From Romanomermis culicivorax (Eukaryota; Nematoda; Enoplea; Mermithida; Mermithidae): a stretch of 64,000 nt of DNA. A model generated the notes under the pieces. That model saw only the letters and a list, made by a program, of their open reading frames with translations. It made no database searches and was not told the DNA's origin. How positions within the stretch are numbered: the stretch's first letter is position 1; every line of letters starts with the position of its first letter. A program made the translations under genes and the position numbers. This document shows positions 1 through 10,249 of this stretch, one piece after another. The DNA is taken from positions 1,612,001 to 1,676,000 of the forward strand of contig CAWUHX010000028.1 of NCBI GenBank assembly GCA_963922205.1. Direction: 5' to 3'.

Positions 1-28
1 AAGAAAGGCAACTGCAGAGGAACTGGAT

Positions 29-1147
29 ATGTTAGCAAGATACCCTAGAACACAGCCATTTCACATTAAGGTAACTGTGTGTTCTACTACTGCAAAGGCA
101 CTGATTGACCCGGGAGCTCAGTGTTCGGTGATGTCAGGTGATTTCTTGAAAAAATCACTTGGACTGGAGTATACAGTGTACCCTAAGATCCTAAAAGTCA
201 CTGTCGCCAATGGTAAAGTAGTTAGTGCACATGGTTACGTTCAATTTCAAATGCAATGTGATTATGGCCGTTTTCCAGTTAAAGCTATCATAATACCAGG
301 GTCCGCAGAGGATTTAATATTGGGAACAGAATTCCTAGCGCATCCGGAAGTCAATACGGTAATAGATTTTGGAAAAGGTTCAATGAATATGATTGGTGTA
401 AAGAAAAGTATTGATTTGCTAACATCTGATAAGAAAGCAATTCCAATAGTTGGGATGCATAATTGGATGATAGCAGAATCAATACAAGAAGATTCTATTG
501 AAGAAGATCAATGTTGGACAATCGAGCAACTGGAAGATCTAGTTCCAGTAGTGGCTTGTAATAGAATTTACATTCCACATGGAACAGATCAGCTGGTGAA
601 AGCTAAATTATGGAATAAATCTTCGGCAAATAGAATAAATGGAATCATCGTAGAAGGAGATGATTCAGAAACGAGATTCAGAATAGATGATACTATAGTT
701 GACAGTTCAAAGGAGGACTTTGTATTGATGATCTCCAATAATATGGGTTCCGGTTGCCTGATAGAACCTAATCAAGTTTTTGGCTACTGTAACTCCATAT
801 TTCGGGGAGAATCAAGTGTATCAATTTTGCAAGGAGGAAATAGTGGAGAAAGTAGCCTAGAGGGCATTTTCCATGCCAAAGAATCAAAATTCGATGGAGT
901 TGTGTTTCTGGAAGCATTGTACAAAATGACCTCTAAAGCTACAGTGTCAGAGGAACAGAAAGAGATGGCGATACAGCAACTCGTGAAATACCGGGATGTA
1001 TTTAGCCTACCTCATGATCCTCTGACAACTACTCCCCATCTTATTGTAAAATTAATACAGGTGATGCTAGCCCTGTGGCAAAACATTACTACAGAGCTGC
1101 CATTGAACGCCGACCATATATCAGACAACATATGCAAGAAATGCTAG
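29..1147 (+). pseudogene. Ty3/Gypsy-type pol, N-terminal part: retropepsin and linker (broken)
   Basis: This is the 5' visible end of a retrotransposon pol reading frame. An aspartic protease domain is seen at residues about 15-105: the catalytic triad region reads DPGA at 27-30 (usual form D-T/S-G), and the second conserved strand reads ILGT at 97-100. The linker that follows (about 110-330) resembles nothing I can name. The last roughly 30 residues are out of frame: near position 1055 one base has been lost, and the sequence leading into reverse transcriptase continues in another frame. Gag should lie upstream of position 1, outside the window. The family assignment rests on the order PR-RT-RNaseH-IN seen downstream. 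The element is inactive as it stands. Confidence 0.85.
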
Positions 1148-1149
1148 AC

Positions 1150-1713
1150 AAAGGAGTCCAGAGCCATCAAGATCGCCCTGGGCGGCGCCATTATTCCTAG
1201 TAGGGAAGAAAGATGGGTAGCTCAGGCCGGTTGTTGATTTCAGAGGCTTGAACAAGGTTACGAAGGATGATCGATATCCAATACCAAGAATGGATGATTA
1301 TCTGGACTGCCTCAGGAGAGCAAATATTTATAGGACTCTTGATCTTAAGTCTGGTTATTGGCAAGTGCCAATGGAAGAAGGCAGTAAAGAAAAGACTGCT
1401 TTCCTGTGTCAAGAAGGGTTGTTTCAGTTCAAAGTAATGCCCTTTGGACTGAAAAATGCACCAGCCGAGTTCCAGAGGATGATGGAAAGAATCCTTCATC
1501 CTCATGTTTGGAAGATATATCTAGTTTATATAGACGATATCATAGTGTTCTCGAATACATTCGAGGAACACATAGAAAATTTGAAATTGGTCCTAGATGC
1601 TCTGAGACGAGCCCAGCTTACACTTAAACCGGAAAAATGCGAATTCCTACCAAAGAAGGTACATTTTCTTGGTTATATTTTGGATTCTAATGGAATTTCG
1701 TCCAATGCAAAAA
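1150..1713 (+). pseudogene. Ty3/Gypsy reverse transcriptase, fingers and palm (broken)
   Basis: Reverse transcriptase core. The entry segment (FLVGKKDG, then LRPVVDFRGLNK) is split by an in-frame TAG at 1218-1220. Downstream are LDLKSGYWQV, MPFGLKNAPAEFQ and the catalytic YIDD box at about 1527-1538, followed by LKPEKCEF and VHFLGYI. These are standard Ty3/Gypsy motifs in the usual order. A one-base loss near 1710 shifts the continuation into another frame. Together with the loss near 1055 and the TAG, this copy cannot make a full enzyme. It would copy element RNA into DNA in virus-like particles if intact. Confidence 0.93.
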
Positions 1714-1714
1714 A

Positions 1715-2953
1715 GTGCAAGCTATTAAGGAGTTTGAATTCCCGGACTTGGTCAAGCGTATGCAAAGGTTTCTCGGAATGCTCCAGTGGTGTAAAAAATT
1801 TATACCACATCTGGCAAAGCACGCAGAACCTTTGTATAAGCTGACAGCCAAGAAAAGGAATAAATGGCTCGTCACAGAGGATCATTACAAAGCATTTAAT
1901 GCTTCGAAAGAAGCACTGGTATTGGTTCCATTTCTTAGGTACCCAGTAATGGATGGCTCAGCCCAGTTCATTCTACAAACCGATGCCAGTGGAACAGCAC
2001 TAGGGGCTGTTCTGTATCAAGAGTCTGGAGACGACAAGTGGGTCATAGCATACAATAGCTGTGTGCTAAAAGAGGACGAGAAAAAGTGGTGCGCAACCAA
2101 AAGGGAGTGCCTTGCGATTATCTACGGCCTCAAAATCTATTGGCACTATTTATTGGGGCAGAAAATATTGATTAAGACAGATCACAGACCACTGTTATCA
2201 ATGAAAGTCAATACTACAACAAATGACAAATTGAAACGGTGGTATGCGATCATAAATCAATACAACCACAAGTTAGAATACGTGCCAGGTAGACAGAATG
2301 CTATGGCTGACTTTCGCTCTAGAATGGATGAGCCAGAGGATGTGGTGAAATCACCACCAAAGTGGGAAAGTATGTTCAAGTCGGATGTTGTTTCCTCTGA
2401 TGTCAAAGGAACAAAAGAACAAGAACAGCAACAAATTTCCTTGGTGGCCGAGAGGAACAACATCCCCGAAAAGAATAAATCCCACAAGGATAAAAAGGAA
2501 GAAAAGGATGCTCGAATTAGTCCTGAGGACGAAAGAGAGCATTCCAAAGGAGTAGAAGCGGTAGTAACCCGAAGCAAAGCTCATGTTTCAGAAAAGGTGC
2601 AGAAAGAAAATCAGGAAACTGATAAATCTGTGATACCTAAGGAACAAGACAATGTGCAGTGGTTACACCCTAGAAAGGAGGAGGAATTTGATAAACCAGG
2701 AACATTAGGAGAAAAGGAGATATCTATTGGCCTGATCCCAGATGACTTGATGAGCAAACTGCAAAAAGCAGACAAAAGCTTAAAGCCAATCTGGGATAGA
2801 TTAGGTGCAAATAGCACCACGAAGTATCACACTGGGTTCTACGAAGAAAATGGTGTATTGTATAGGGAAACTCAGGCAGAAAGGGAAGACCAATTGGTCG
2901 TACCCACAAACCTCAGGGACTCTGTACTGCATCAGCATCATGGTGCTGTATAA
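1715..2953 (+). pseudogene. Ty3/Gypsy RT connection, RNase H and linker to integrase
   Basis: Continues reverse transcriptase after the frameshift near 1710. The connection reads RFLGMLQWCKKFIPHLA. RNase H follows with ILQTDASGTALGAVLYQ, the TKRECLAIIYGL helix and KTDHRPLL, so the acidic residues expected for the nuclease are visible. A charged Lys/Glu-rich linker occupies about residues 215-330. The last part begins the integrase zinc-binding domain (two histidines in LHQHHGAV), but an in-frame TAA at 2951-2953 cuts the HHCC module. The next segment is in the same frame, so this is a nonsense mutation rather than a boundary between genes. Confidence 0.9.
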
Positions 2954-3508
2954 ATGACACACCAGGGTTTCAAAAGAACTCTGAGAGTCATGAAAATGCA
3001 TTATTGGTGGCCTGGCATGGAAAAAGATGTCAGGGAATGGATAAAATACTGCGTTGTCTGTCAAATGGCAACTGCAGGAAAGCCATCCATTCCTCCGTTG
3101 ATACCCATTGTGCCACAAGGTCCATTTGACATTGTATCTGTGGATATAGTAGGAATTTCGCCTTTGGGAGAAAATATGCCTTATGTTATAGTTTTTCAGG
3201 ACTATTTCACAAAATGGGTTGAAGCTGAAATGATCCCAGATCAATCAGCAAATTCAGTTGTGAATGTGTTCTTAGAAGCTATAGTATTTAGGCATGGAAC
3301 ACCAACAAAACTCCTAAGTGACAATGGATCTTGTTTTACTTCGGATTTAATGAAATCAGTTTCTGATTTATTAGAGTGTAAGAAGATCTTCACTACTGCT
3401 TACCACCCTCAGGGTAATGGTATGGTAGAGAGGTTCAACCAAACTCTAATAAAACAACTGAGAAAAGTAGCTATCGGTGAACCCGGTGAACGCGATAGCT
3501 ATCGGTGA
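2954..3508 (+). pseudogene. Ty3/Gypsy integrase, zinc-binding and catalytic core
   Basis: The segment starts with the remainder of the HHCC zinc module (HQGFKRT, YWWPGM, then C-x2-C in YCVVCQM). The catalytic core follows: the first Asp in SVDIVG, the second Asp in LSDNGSCF and the Glu in NGMVERFNQT, i.e. the D,D-35-E signature in order. Just after the core the frame is destroyed by a 28-bp tandem duplication (3469-3524), so the C-terminal part continues in another frame. Integrase would insert the element cDNA into chromosomes; this copy is dead. Confidence 0.92.
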
Positions 3509-3524
3509 ACCTGGTGAACCCGAT
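3469..3524 (+). repeat. 28-bp tandem duplication inside integrase
   Basis: Two adjacent 28-bp copies (3469-3496 and 3497-3524) begin AGCTATCGGTGAACC and end CGAT, differing at two positions. Because 28 is not a multiple of three, the duplication shifts the integrase frame by one. Confidence 0.93.
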
Positions 3525-4091
3525 AGCTGGCCAAGATATCTCAAATCAGTGGTCTTTGCCTATAATACTACCCCACACGCAGTGATGAAGGCCTCGCCAT
3601 TTGCGTTGTTACGGGGCCATGAGGCAAAGTTTGGGATGAATTTGTCAAAAGCCCTTAAAATAGTAATGCCCATGAATTATGAGGCATACAAATTCATCCT
3701 AACAGACCACTTAACCAGGCTTTATGGTATTATTGCCGAAAATATCCAGAAAGCAGCGGAAGCTAGCAAAAGATATTTCCACAAGAAAATTAAAACCTCG
3801 GTTTTTAAAGAAAATGATTGGGTACTTCTTAAAGTTGATAAGCAAAAGAAACTAGGCTTAACTTGGGAAGGACCCTTCATTATAACTGATGTTTCCAGGT
3901 TAGAGGATAATGTCATAACAATTGCACGTTATGATAATCTTTTGCTACGGCAAAAGGTTTCAGCTAGTAGGCTGAAAATTTTTCGCTACGAGACTACACG
4001 ATGGCAGAACTATGTAAAAAATCGATCAAAGAGTCTTACTGTACCTTCGCAATTAGCGGAGAGTAGTGCGACGCCTGATGTAGTTTCGTAG
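3525..4091 (+). pseudogene. Ty3/Gypsy integrase, C-terminal part with GPY/F-like module
   Basis: Frame-shifted continuation of integrase. It contains VVFAYNTTPHAVMKASPF, the conserved region after the catalytic Glu, then KENDWVLLK and the GPY/F-like LTWEGPFIITDV, followed by a short basic tail ending at the TAG at 4089-4091. No chromodomain is evident. The 28-bp duplication just upstream separates this from the catalytic core. An AATAAA lies about 45 bp past the stop (4134-4139). Confidence 0.88.
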
Positions 4092-4520
4092 CGGCAAAAT
4101 CTGCCGATTTGCGTGTATTTATTTTGTATATTTAATAAATATTTATTCCAATTGTGTTTTGTAACAGTTAAAATCCGTTTTAATATTTTTGATATGTAGG
4201 ATTGTGTTTTAACGGAGCAGGGGAAAAGCTTTTAAAGTGAAAGACCTGTTTTCCTACAATTTTTCATTTTACAACTTCTTGGTTAACAACTCAAAATTAT
4301 TCAAAACTTTCAAAAGTCGTGTCCCGCGTCTGCTCTTAATTTTTCAAATCTTTTTCGAAAACATTGTGAACGGAAGAGCCCTCCCGTAAGGTGATTTGCA
4401 GCCGCAAGGGAATAGACTGTAAATGTTTTATACATCTGTCTACTTTTCACAGCTGCAAATCCGGTTTAAAAAAATTTTAAAAATTATTTCGGTGCAAAGA
4501 ATCGGGCCCAAAAATTCCGA
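4092..4520 (+). other. Untranslated spacer between pol and downstream ORF; polyA signal and splice acceptor
   Basis: No coding frame is recognised. It holds AATAAA at 4134-4139 and a pyrimidine-rich splice-acceptor-like site (CTACTTTTCACAG, ending 4452) 69 bp before the ATG of the downstream reading frame. That placement would suit expression of the downstream frame from a spliced subgenomic RNA, as env is expressed in some retroelements. This is inference. I found no similarity to the LTR-like segment at 9.7-10.36 kb. Confidence 0.45.
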
Positions 4521-4626
4521 ATGGGTACGCCGAACGAGTGTACTTGGACGTACAACGCGACGGACTACGAAGTCCAGTTTGGGGAGCCGCACCGGCGGCA
4601 GAATAATCGATATTTTTTGGTCGACG
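4521..4626 (+). pseudogene. Predicted 5' coding exon of the downstream retroelement ORF
   Basis: An ATG at 4521 opens a 35-codon frame that ends one base into a codon at a consensus donor (G|GTAAGC). Joining it to an acceptor at 5263 (TTTTTAG) restores the codon GAC and enters the exonuclease frame 20 bp upstream of its first ATG. The composition (Trp, Tyr, Asn, Asp rich) looks protein-like, and no other frame here is open as far. Not checked by RNA; the exon could instead be a chance frame. Confidence 0.5.
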
Positions 4627-5263
4627 GTAAGCAATTATTTGTTATTTGTAAATAGTTAGGTAAGAAAATGAGCGGAGGTTACGCTCGTCAGGGGTGTTTT
4701 GCAAGACTGTTTCTGTGCCCTTTCTCGGACGAGCTACCAACTGGGAGTTGAGAAATAAACACGAAAAATTAGGTAGAAGGGGGTGGCAAGAGCCGAACCT
4801 AGGTGATCCGAAAAAGACTTCGGTCGAATTAGGTGATCCGATTAGGGAAGGTTTTTATCATTCCTGCTCCCTCTGGTTTCCGCAAAGCGGCGAAGAAGCG
4901 GATTAGCAGAAATTGGTCGCGGAGATCAAACTTGTGATCGATTGAGCTCATGGAGTGGCAAGAGTGTGTTGGGTTTAGAGTGAAAAACACCTAATTTCAC
5001 ATATTTTTGCCTATCAATTTTGGTTTCTATAAAGGGGCACCCAACGCCCAGAAAGGCTAAAAATCAAGTTCCCCCTCCAAAAATTTCAAAAGTTTCAAAA
5101 GTTAAACGGTGTTCTGCACAAAGGTGCTAGAGTTTTCCCCAAAGGTTAAAGGAGTAATAATGGGTAAAATTACCCAAAGAGTTCAAAAAGGGTCACGAAA
5201 ATGCACATAAAGAGTTAGTAGAGTATGTCTGTATAAAAATTTAAATCTCTCCTGGATTTTTAG
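4627..5263 (+). other. Predicted intron in the retroelement downstream ORF
   Basis: GT-AG intron of 637 bp, phase 1, with donor G|GTAAGC and acceptor GGATTTTTAG|ACCACAAC. It contains stops in all frames and short direct repeats such as TAGGTGATCCGA. Without splicing, the downstream frame would have to start at the ATG at 5284. Confidence 0.45.
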
Positions 5264-6000
5264 ACCACAACATCCGTCGGGCAATGCGGATAGCAGAGTT
5301 AGAAAGGTGGTTTTTTGCCACTTTTGAGTTCTGGCCGACTAACCCTATCGAGCCGATAATTGTTCCCATGGGAAGTGTGGAAAGGGTGGTAAAACACCTC
5401 GAAAGCAGCACTTTCCGAGGCATGACCATTGTCGACTTCGATGTAGAGAAGGTGAACCGCGAGGATGCTAGAAAGCTATTTAGGTGGGGGGTCGAAAACG
5501 AAAAAGGCAACCAGTTTGCCAGATTAGTTTTGTTCGCCCACCTAAATGGTAAAACGTTCGTAATCGATTTAATGTTGCTGCAAGAGCAAGAGTGGAACAT
5601 CTTGTTACACTTTTTACACTCAGCGACATTGTTAGTCAGTTACGCCATTTTGGAGGACATAGTTTCAATTATCAATGTCCGTGGATGCGGAAAAAGCACG
5701 GATGGTGGCAACTTGTCTGACGCGATTAGATGTAGTATCAAGGATGGAAATCTCGGCAGATACTATGATCTAAGCATCACGGCAAAGCAGATCATGGGAA
5801 GCGAGATTACCAAATCCAGGAAAGCAGGTATCTGCCCTGAGACATTGAAATTGAAAGGCCTCTTTGCCGAAATGTATTTGGCTGATATCGGTCCTCACCA
5901 GACTGATTTCAGTCTTTTACGTAATAGGCAAAGTGTGGCCAAAGAAAGAGTCCCTGAAGAGATACTGCAGTACGCTGGTATGGATGCGTACTTTTCATAG
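5264..6000 (+). pseudogene. DEDDy (RNase D-like) 3'-5' exonuclease domain in a retroelement ORF
   Basis: Numbered from the ATG at 5284, the protein shows the full set of DEDDy exonuclease motifs in order. ExoI is D53-V-E55 in IVDFDVEK. ExoII contributes D125 in SYAILEDIV after the hydrophobic strands LVLFAHLNGKTFVIDL. ExoIII is Y230-AGM-D234 in EEILQYAGMDA, after KGLFAEMYLADIG, the helix expected before it. This layout matches the RNase D / WRN-exonuclease family, which removes nucleotides from RNA or DNA 3' ends. The frame stops at TAG 5998-6000, straight after the last catalytic Asp, but the same frame continues for 3.3 kb more. Family call is firm on motif order; activity is unknown. Confidence 0.72.
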
Positions 6001-6960
6001 GCAATTTTTATGGGGGCATTTCACTATGGTTACATGATTGAGCTATGTGGGGGAGTTGCCAACTTTCCTCATAATATAGTCGATCCGTCCCAGGTTGAAA
6101 TTCTTTCATATAAATTTTATCAGTTTTACTCATATATAGTTATGGACTATAAACTACGTAACTTTGTGGGTACACCTGATATTGTGGTTAGGCAGCCTGA
6201 GGCCACCTACCACATGATGCCCCAAGAAATGTACGCAAGATGGGCCACACAAGTGCAAGAAATAGGGCCTAATTTTCATTGCCATCGGGACATCTGCAAT
6301 CCTAGGAAAGGGAAAGAAAATTTGCCATGGCAGGGCATCTACCCAGGTGCTTTCCGTCAGGGTAAAAAATTAAAGCCCAATTCCTATGATGAAGCAAGTG
6401 ATCCCGACGACGACGAAGTGATTAGGCCTGAACAGCACTTGTCGGCCAAGGATAGGTTGTGTCTACAGTTAGTAGAGGAAATGGCGCAAGGGAAGCAGTA
6501 TCATGAGCTCACGCAGCCAGCGTCCTTAGTTTGGTTCATTGACACAGCAAGGAAAGTTGTCAAATTACCCCAGGATCCTCAAAAGCAAGCACTACTAGAT
6601 GCCCTAAAAAACCATCTGGTTCATGTGCCTATTGATATTGATCCTGGAGTGGGGTACTTTGACAAAGATCACTGGAAGCCTCAGCTGGCGGAGTATGCTA
6701 AGGCATTTGAGGAAAAGCGGTTCTCGGAACTGCAAGCCGCTTGTGCCTTAGTCCCGCTGGCCTTTCACGTGATCTGGCCCCATAGCAGAAAGGAACTGGA
6801 CTTTGTAATGGCTGAAATGTTTAGTTACATGTTCATTACATCGTTCAGCCCAGAGCTACAGGGCAAGATAAAGGAAATGGCTTGGCGGTCAGACGAAAGG
6901 TTGTCCCATTATCTTTTCTTGGCAAAGACTCTTCCAAACATAGAGTATGAGGTACCCTGA
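6001..6960 (+). pseudogene. Retroelement downstream ORF, segment after the exonuclease domain
   Basis: Continues in the same frame as the exonuclease after the TAG at 5998. It starts with the residues expected after ExoIII (GAFHYGYMIEL), then about 300 residues without a family I recognise. There is an acidic stretch (EASDPDDDEVI) and a helical region with LVEEMAQGK and MAEMFSYMFITSF. It ends at TGA 6958-6960, and a further in-frame TGA follows at 6991-6993. The absence of indels argues that this was one long protein with the flanking segments. Confidence 0.6.
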
Positions 6961-6993
6961 AAAGGTGCTAGAATATATGTTTGGATGAATTGA

Positions 6994-7404
6994 TTCGGAT
7001 TTATGCCGATTCGATTAAGGTTATGGAAGAATGCAGATGTGTGCGCCCCGATCCCTGGCAGCCCTGACACAATAACTACGGACAGTAAGAGCTATAGCTC
7101 AAATCCGTATTATTATGTTAGGTTCTACCATATTGAGCTAGCACAAAGAATGCCTTCATTAAGATATGGGGTAACCTGGCAAACCAAAATCGACAAGGCT
7201 GGAGACGTCTATGGGTCATTGGCGGAAAATAGGGAGTATACTATAGCCTTCCCTAAAAAGATCTTTGACTATAGACCTCTGGCCTCGGATTTACCGGGAA
7301 TCCAGCACACATATAGTTATAAAACAGGTGAAGGTACTGTCACCAAGTTAGCTGGCAAGATTAGTCCCACCAAGACTGATAGTCTGAAAGGTGAGGACAA
7401 ATAG
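6994..7404 (+). pseudogene. Retroelement downstream ORF, middle segment
   Basis: Same reading frame as the segments on both sides; open from 6994 to the TAG at 7402-7404. The protein (about 136 residues) is soluble-looking, with Tyr-rich stretches (SNPYYYVRFYHIEL) and no domain I recognise. The interval 7405-7488 continues open in frame except for TGA 7456-7458, and leads straight into the coiled-coil part. Confidence 0.5.
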
Positions 7405-7458
7405 CGAGCTGATGTAGGTGTAGTTGAATTTCCGATATTTTCATGTCAGGAAGTCTGA

Positions 7459-9357
7459 ACATCTGAAAGCGAAATCTTCAGCGATGCAGTGGGACTGCCG
7501 GCTGAAGATGAATCGCAAGACCAAGGACTGGATGATGAGGACGTGACTGAACTGTTGGAAGAAGAGCAGCAGCAAGAGCAATCGATTCCGGCAACGGAAC
7601 TGATGCAAGCTCAAACTGCTCAGACGCAGTCTGAACTCGACAACCAGCATCGATTAGAGGTTATTCTAAAGATGGAAGAGGAGGCAAAGAAAAGAATTCG
7701 ACTCCAACGCGAGTTAATGGAGGAAGAATTGGCGAAGAATGCAGCGATTTACAACAAAAAACTTCGTCAAATGGCAATTCAATTCGGACTCCAAAAGGAC
7801 GATACCGCAGCGCCCGAAGTGGAAGCGAAAGTAGTCGTATTAGAGCCACCATCGCCGATAAAGGTAGATGACGATATGGCCTCCGATAAGCTCGTTACTG
7901 ACGAAATGAAAGCGGAAACGCCCGACTCCGAGATGACGGAGAGCAAGGAGGTAATAGCATTCTCAGCTGATGGGGGTGTTCCAGGATTGTATTCAGCCAA
8001 AGTCATTCAGAGTATGAGAGAAAAGGGGTGGAACGACGAGAAAATATTATTTATGGCTGAAAGGAAGAAGAAAATGAGAGTGAAGGAGAAGGAAAGGAGG
8101 AAGAAGGGTATCAAGGGAGCAAAAGCAGAAGAGAAAGAGGAAGACAGTAAGACGGCGACTTCATCCGTCATATCGACCTCAACTTCTACGATTACCTCCA
8201 CTGCTACCCCCACTTCTCAAATTACTTCTACTTCAACTGGAACACTGTCATTGGCTACATCTTCAGTGGCAACTGCAACTCAAGATAGTACATCCAAAAC
8301 TAGTCAAACTTCAGGCGCAATAGGCCTTGTGATGGGGAAACTGATGCCGAAAGGTCAGGCAAAACCCAGCAAGGACCAAAAACCAGGAGTGGCAGCTAGT
8401 CAAGTGCAAGTGGCTGGTCCCAGTAAAATTAAGCAGGCACAGGCTGCTCAGGTAACTGAAACGCCAGAAGTGACTGCGGAAAAATTCAAGGACAGTCTCT
8501 TGGACTTCTGGGATGTCTATCAACCAAAAGCCAGAGACGCTGGCCCAATATCATTTTTTACGAGTGCAGTGGCCAAATATTTTGCTTTCGAGCAATTTGA
8601 GTCAGAAAGAGTTTTCTTCATGGTAAATGATGCCGTTAGGGAAATCTACCGGGACTATGAGCAACAGTTCAGAGTCCAGGGAGCATTTCTCTATGATCGG
8701 ACCAATTTACCGGAAGAACTCTGGGAGAGGGTCATGTATGACTTTCTCCCCAGGTGGCTCAAGTCGGAGAGAGCACCTGATGCGTTTTCCTCGGTAAGGT
8801 ATTTGGTTATGATGCTATTCCTCGTGTTGGAATGCGCCCCGCTATCCCCGATGCATATTGGAAACATTTATGCCAGGGCGATGGTGGCGGCGAATAACCG
8901 ACTGTTGAGGGTGTATAATAACCACGATACCCCCTTGGAATACAAAACGGCCTTTCGATCAGTGATGCTTAGTAGCAATCACCAGGTCGGAGTGATGGGA
9001 GCCAAAAGAAGCACCAGTTCAGACTTGCAAAGCTCTGTTAAATTCAGTAAAGCTCAAGACGGAAAAACTGGTGCTACTTTGAAGGTTCCCGGACCTCAAG
9101 GCCAGGGTCAAGGCCAAGGAAGCCAGGAAATAGCTCCGAGTATGCAAGGAAAGGTGCAAAAGACTGGTAACCGTGGCCGGGGCCAGTTTCAGTTCCACAA
9201 CCCCAACAGGGGTGGTCGTGGAGCAGTGCGTGGCAGAGGTGCCGCGCCTCAGGTGCAAGGTAGAGGAGGCCAGCAGGGCCAATGGGTATGAAGACCTTAC
9301 GGAGGTCGTGGAGGAGCCCATAGAGGGGCGCAAGGAGGCGGCGGGCCGCAACAGTAA
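7459..9357 (+). pseudogene. Retroelement downstream ORF, coiled-coil and RGG-rich (Gag-like?) C-terminal part
   Basis: Open from 7459 to TGA 9289-9291, about 610 residues. The same frame then continues for 21 more codons of GGRGG-type sequence to TAA 9355-9357, so the TGA is probably a nonsense mutation. From N to C there is an acidic/Gln-rich start, a charged coiled coil (about residues 60-120 from 7489), a strongly basic Lys/Arg block, a Thr/Ser-rich linker, a conserved-looking helical block (about 345-505) and an RG/RGG-rich tail ([19 protein letters not shown]). RGG tails bind RNA, so a Gag-like role is possible, but no capsid domain or CCHC knuckle is visible. It is clearly part of the element but of unknown function. 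Confidence 0.6.
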
Positions 9358-9719
9358 TTTAGCCGCATAGGTTTTGGCCAAAAAATATCGTTTTTCGCAT
9401 TTATTTTTCATAAAAAATACAATACAAAAAAAATATAAAATACAAAATACAAAAAAAAAATTTTTCTTAATTGTTGCGTGCTTTAAATTTTTTATTCGTT
9501 TTCGTACCTCGCATTGCCAAAACGGGCATGTAAAAAATTTATTTTTTCACTTAATCTCGCTTATAATCTCGCCTTATTTTTTTTTGTTTTGCTCAATCGA
9601 TAGGCTGGGATATTTGATTTTTTTTTGTGATACTCGTACTAATGTACATATTTTGTAAATTATTCAGATATTTGAAAAATTTTTTTTTGGCGAGGGCAAC
9701 GTTGGGAAAAAGGCGGAGA
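9358..9719 (+). other. AT-rich 3' untranslated stretch ending in a polypurine tract
   Basis: Very AT-rich sequence with no supported gene. At 9704-9719 lies GGGAAAAAGGCGGAGA, almost all purine, placed where a plus-strand primer (polypurine tract) should precede a 3' LTR. Confidence 0.4.
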
Positions 9720-10198
9720 CTTCATGGCAAAACACGCAACTGGAAAGAGATAGACAGATAAATGTTCTGTCCCTGGCATCCAGCGTATGGCACGAAACGA
9801 AAGGTCACAGGATGGACGGCAACCGAAGACCCTCGGCCCTGGTGCAGGTCAAATTGGATTTGGCGGTAGGCCAACAAAGTCAAGCCAACGCAGAGTCGTC
9901 GATCCGTCCGCGTCCAGACCAAGAGGTAGTGCACCCAGAGGGCCTTGTGGGCATTCCAGTATGCCTGGTAAAAGACTTGACGTAAGAGGGTGGTCATTCG
10001 GAAAGCTTTCCGCAAAGGGGCATGAATGACCAAAAAGGTTCAGAAAACTGCTTTGACTGTATTAGGGCCTGAAAAGGTTCCAAAATTGTCATTGCCGCGT
10101 AATATGAATCTTTTTAACCTCCCGTTGGTCAGTTTCGAGGCTCGAGGGATGTCGGGGGTGGACATAGTCTATCTCCAGGTTGCGAAGAAATAGCCAAA

Positions 10199-10219
10199 GT
10201 CGACGCAAAATGCGTCGAC
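10199..10219. promoter_or_regulatory. Perfect inverted repeat upstream of TATA-like box
   Basis: GTCGACGCA, three A residues, then TGCGTCGAC: a 9-bp stem ending 22 bp before the CATAAAAG box. Could be a dimeric factor site in the U3 of the LTR. Confidence 0.5.
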
Positions 10220-10241
10220 ACCGATTTGCATAGACACCGCG

Positions 10242-10249
10242 CATAAAAG
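10242..10249 (+). promoter_or_regulatory. TATA-like box of putative LTR promoter
   Basis: CATAAAAG lies 58 bp before AATAAA (10300-10305), the spacing of a compact U3-R region. No RNA evidence is available. Confidence 0.35.

Noticed and set aside
4423-4906. Short Arg/Thr-rich frames in the retroelement spacer as accessory genes
   Set aside because: The frame starting at ATG 4521 fits splicing and phase; the others have no support.
6010-6960. Independent gene starting at ATG 6010
   Set aside because: It is in the same frame as the exonuclease segment and begins with residues expected to follow its last motif, so a nonsense codon at 5998 is simpler.
9787-10029. Arg/Gly-rich 80-codon frame as a separate gene
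   Set aside because: It lies in the LTR-like segment, has no recognised domain and no link to the frame ending at 9357.
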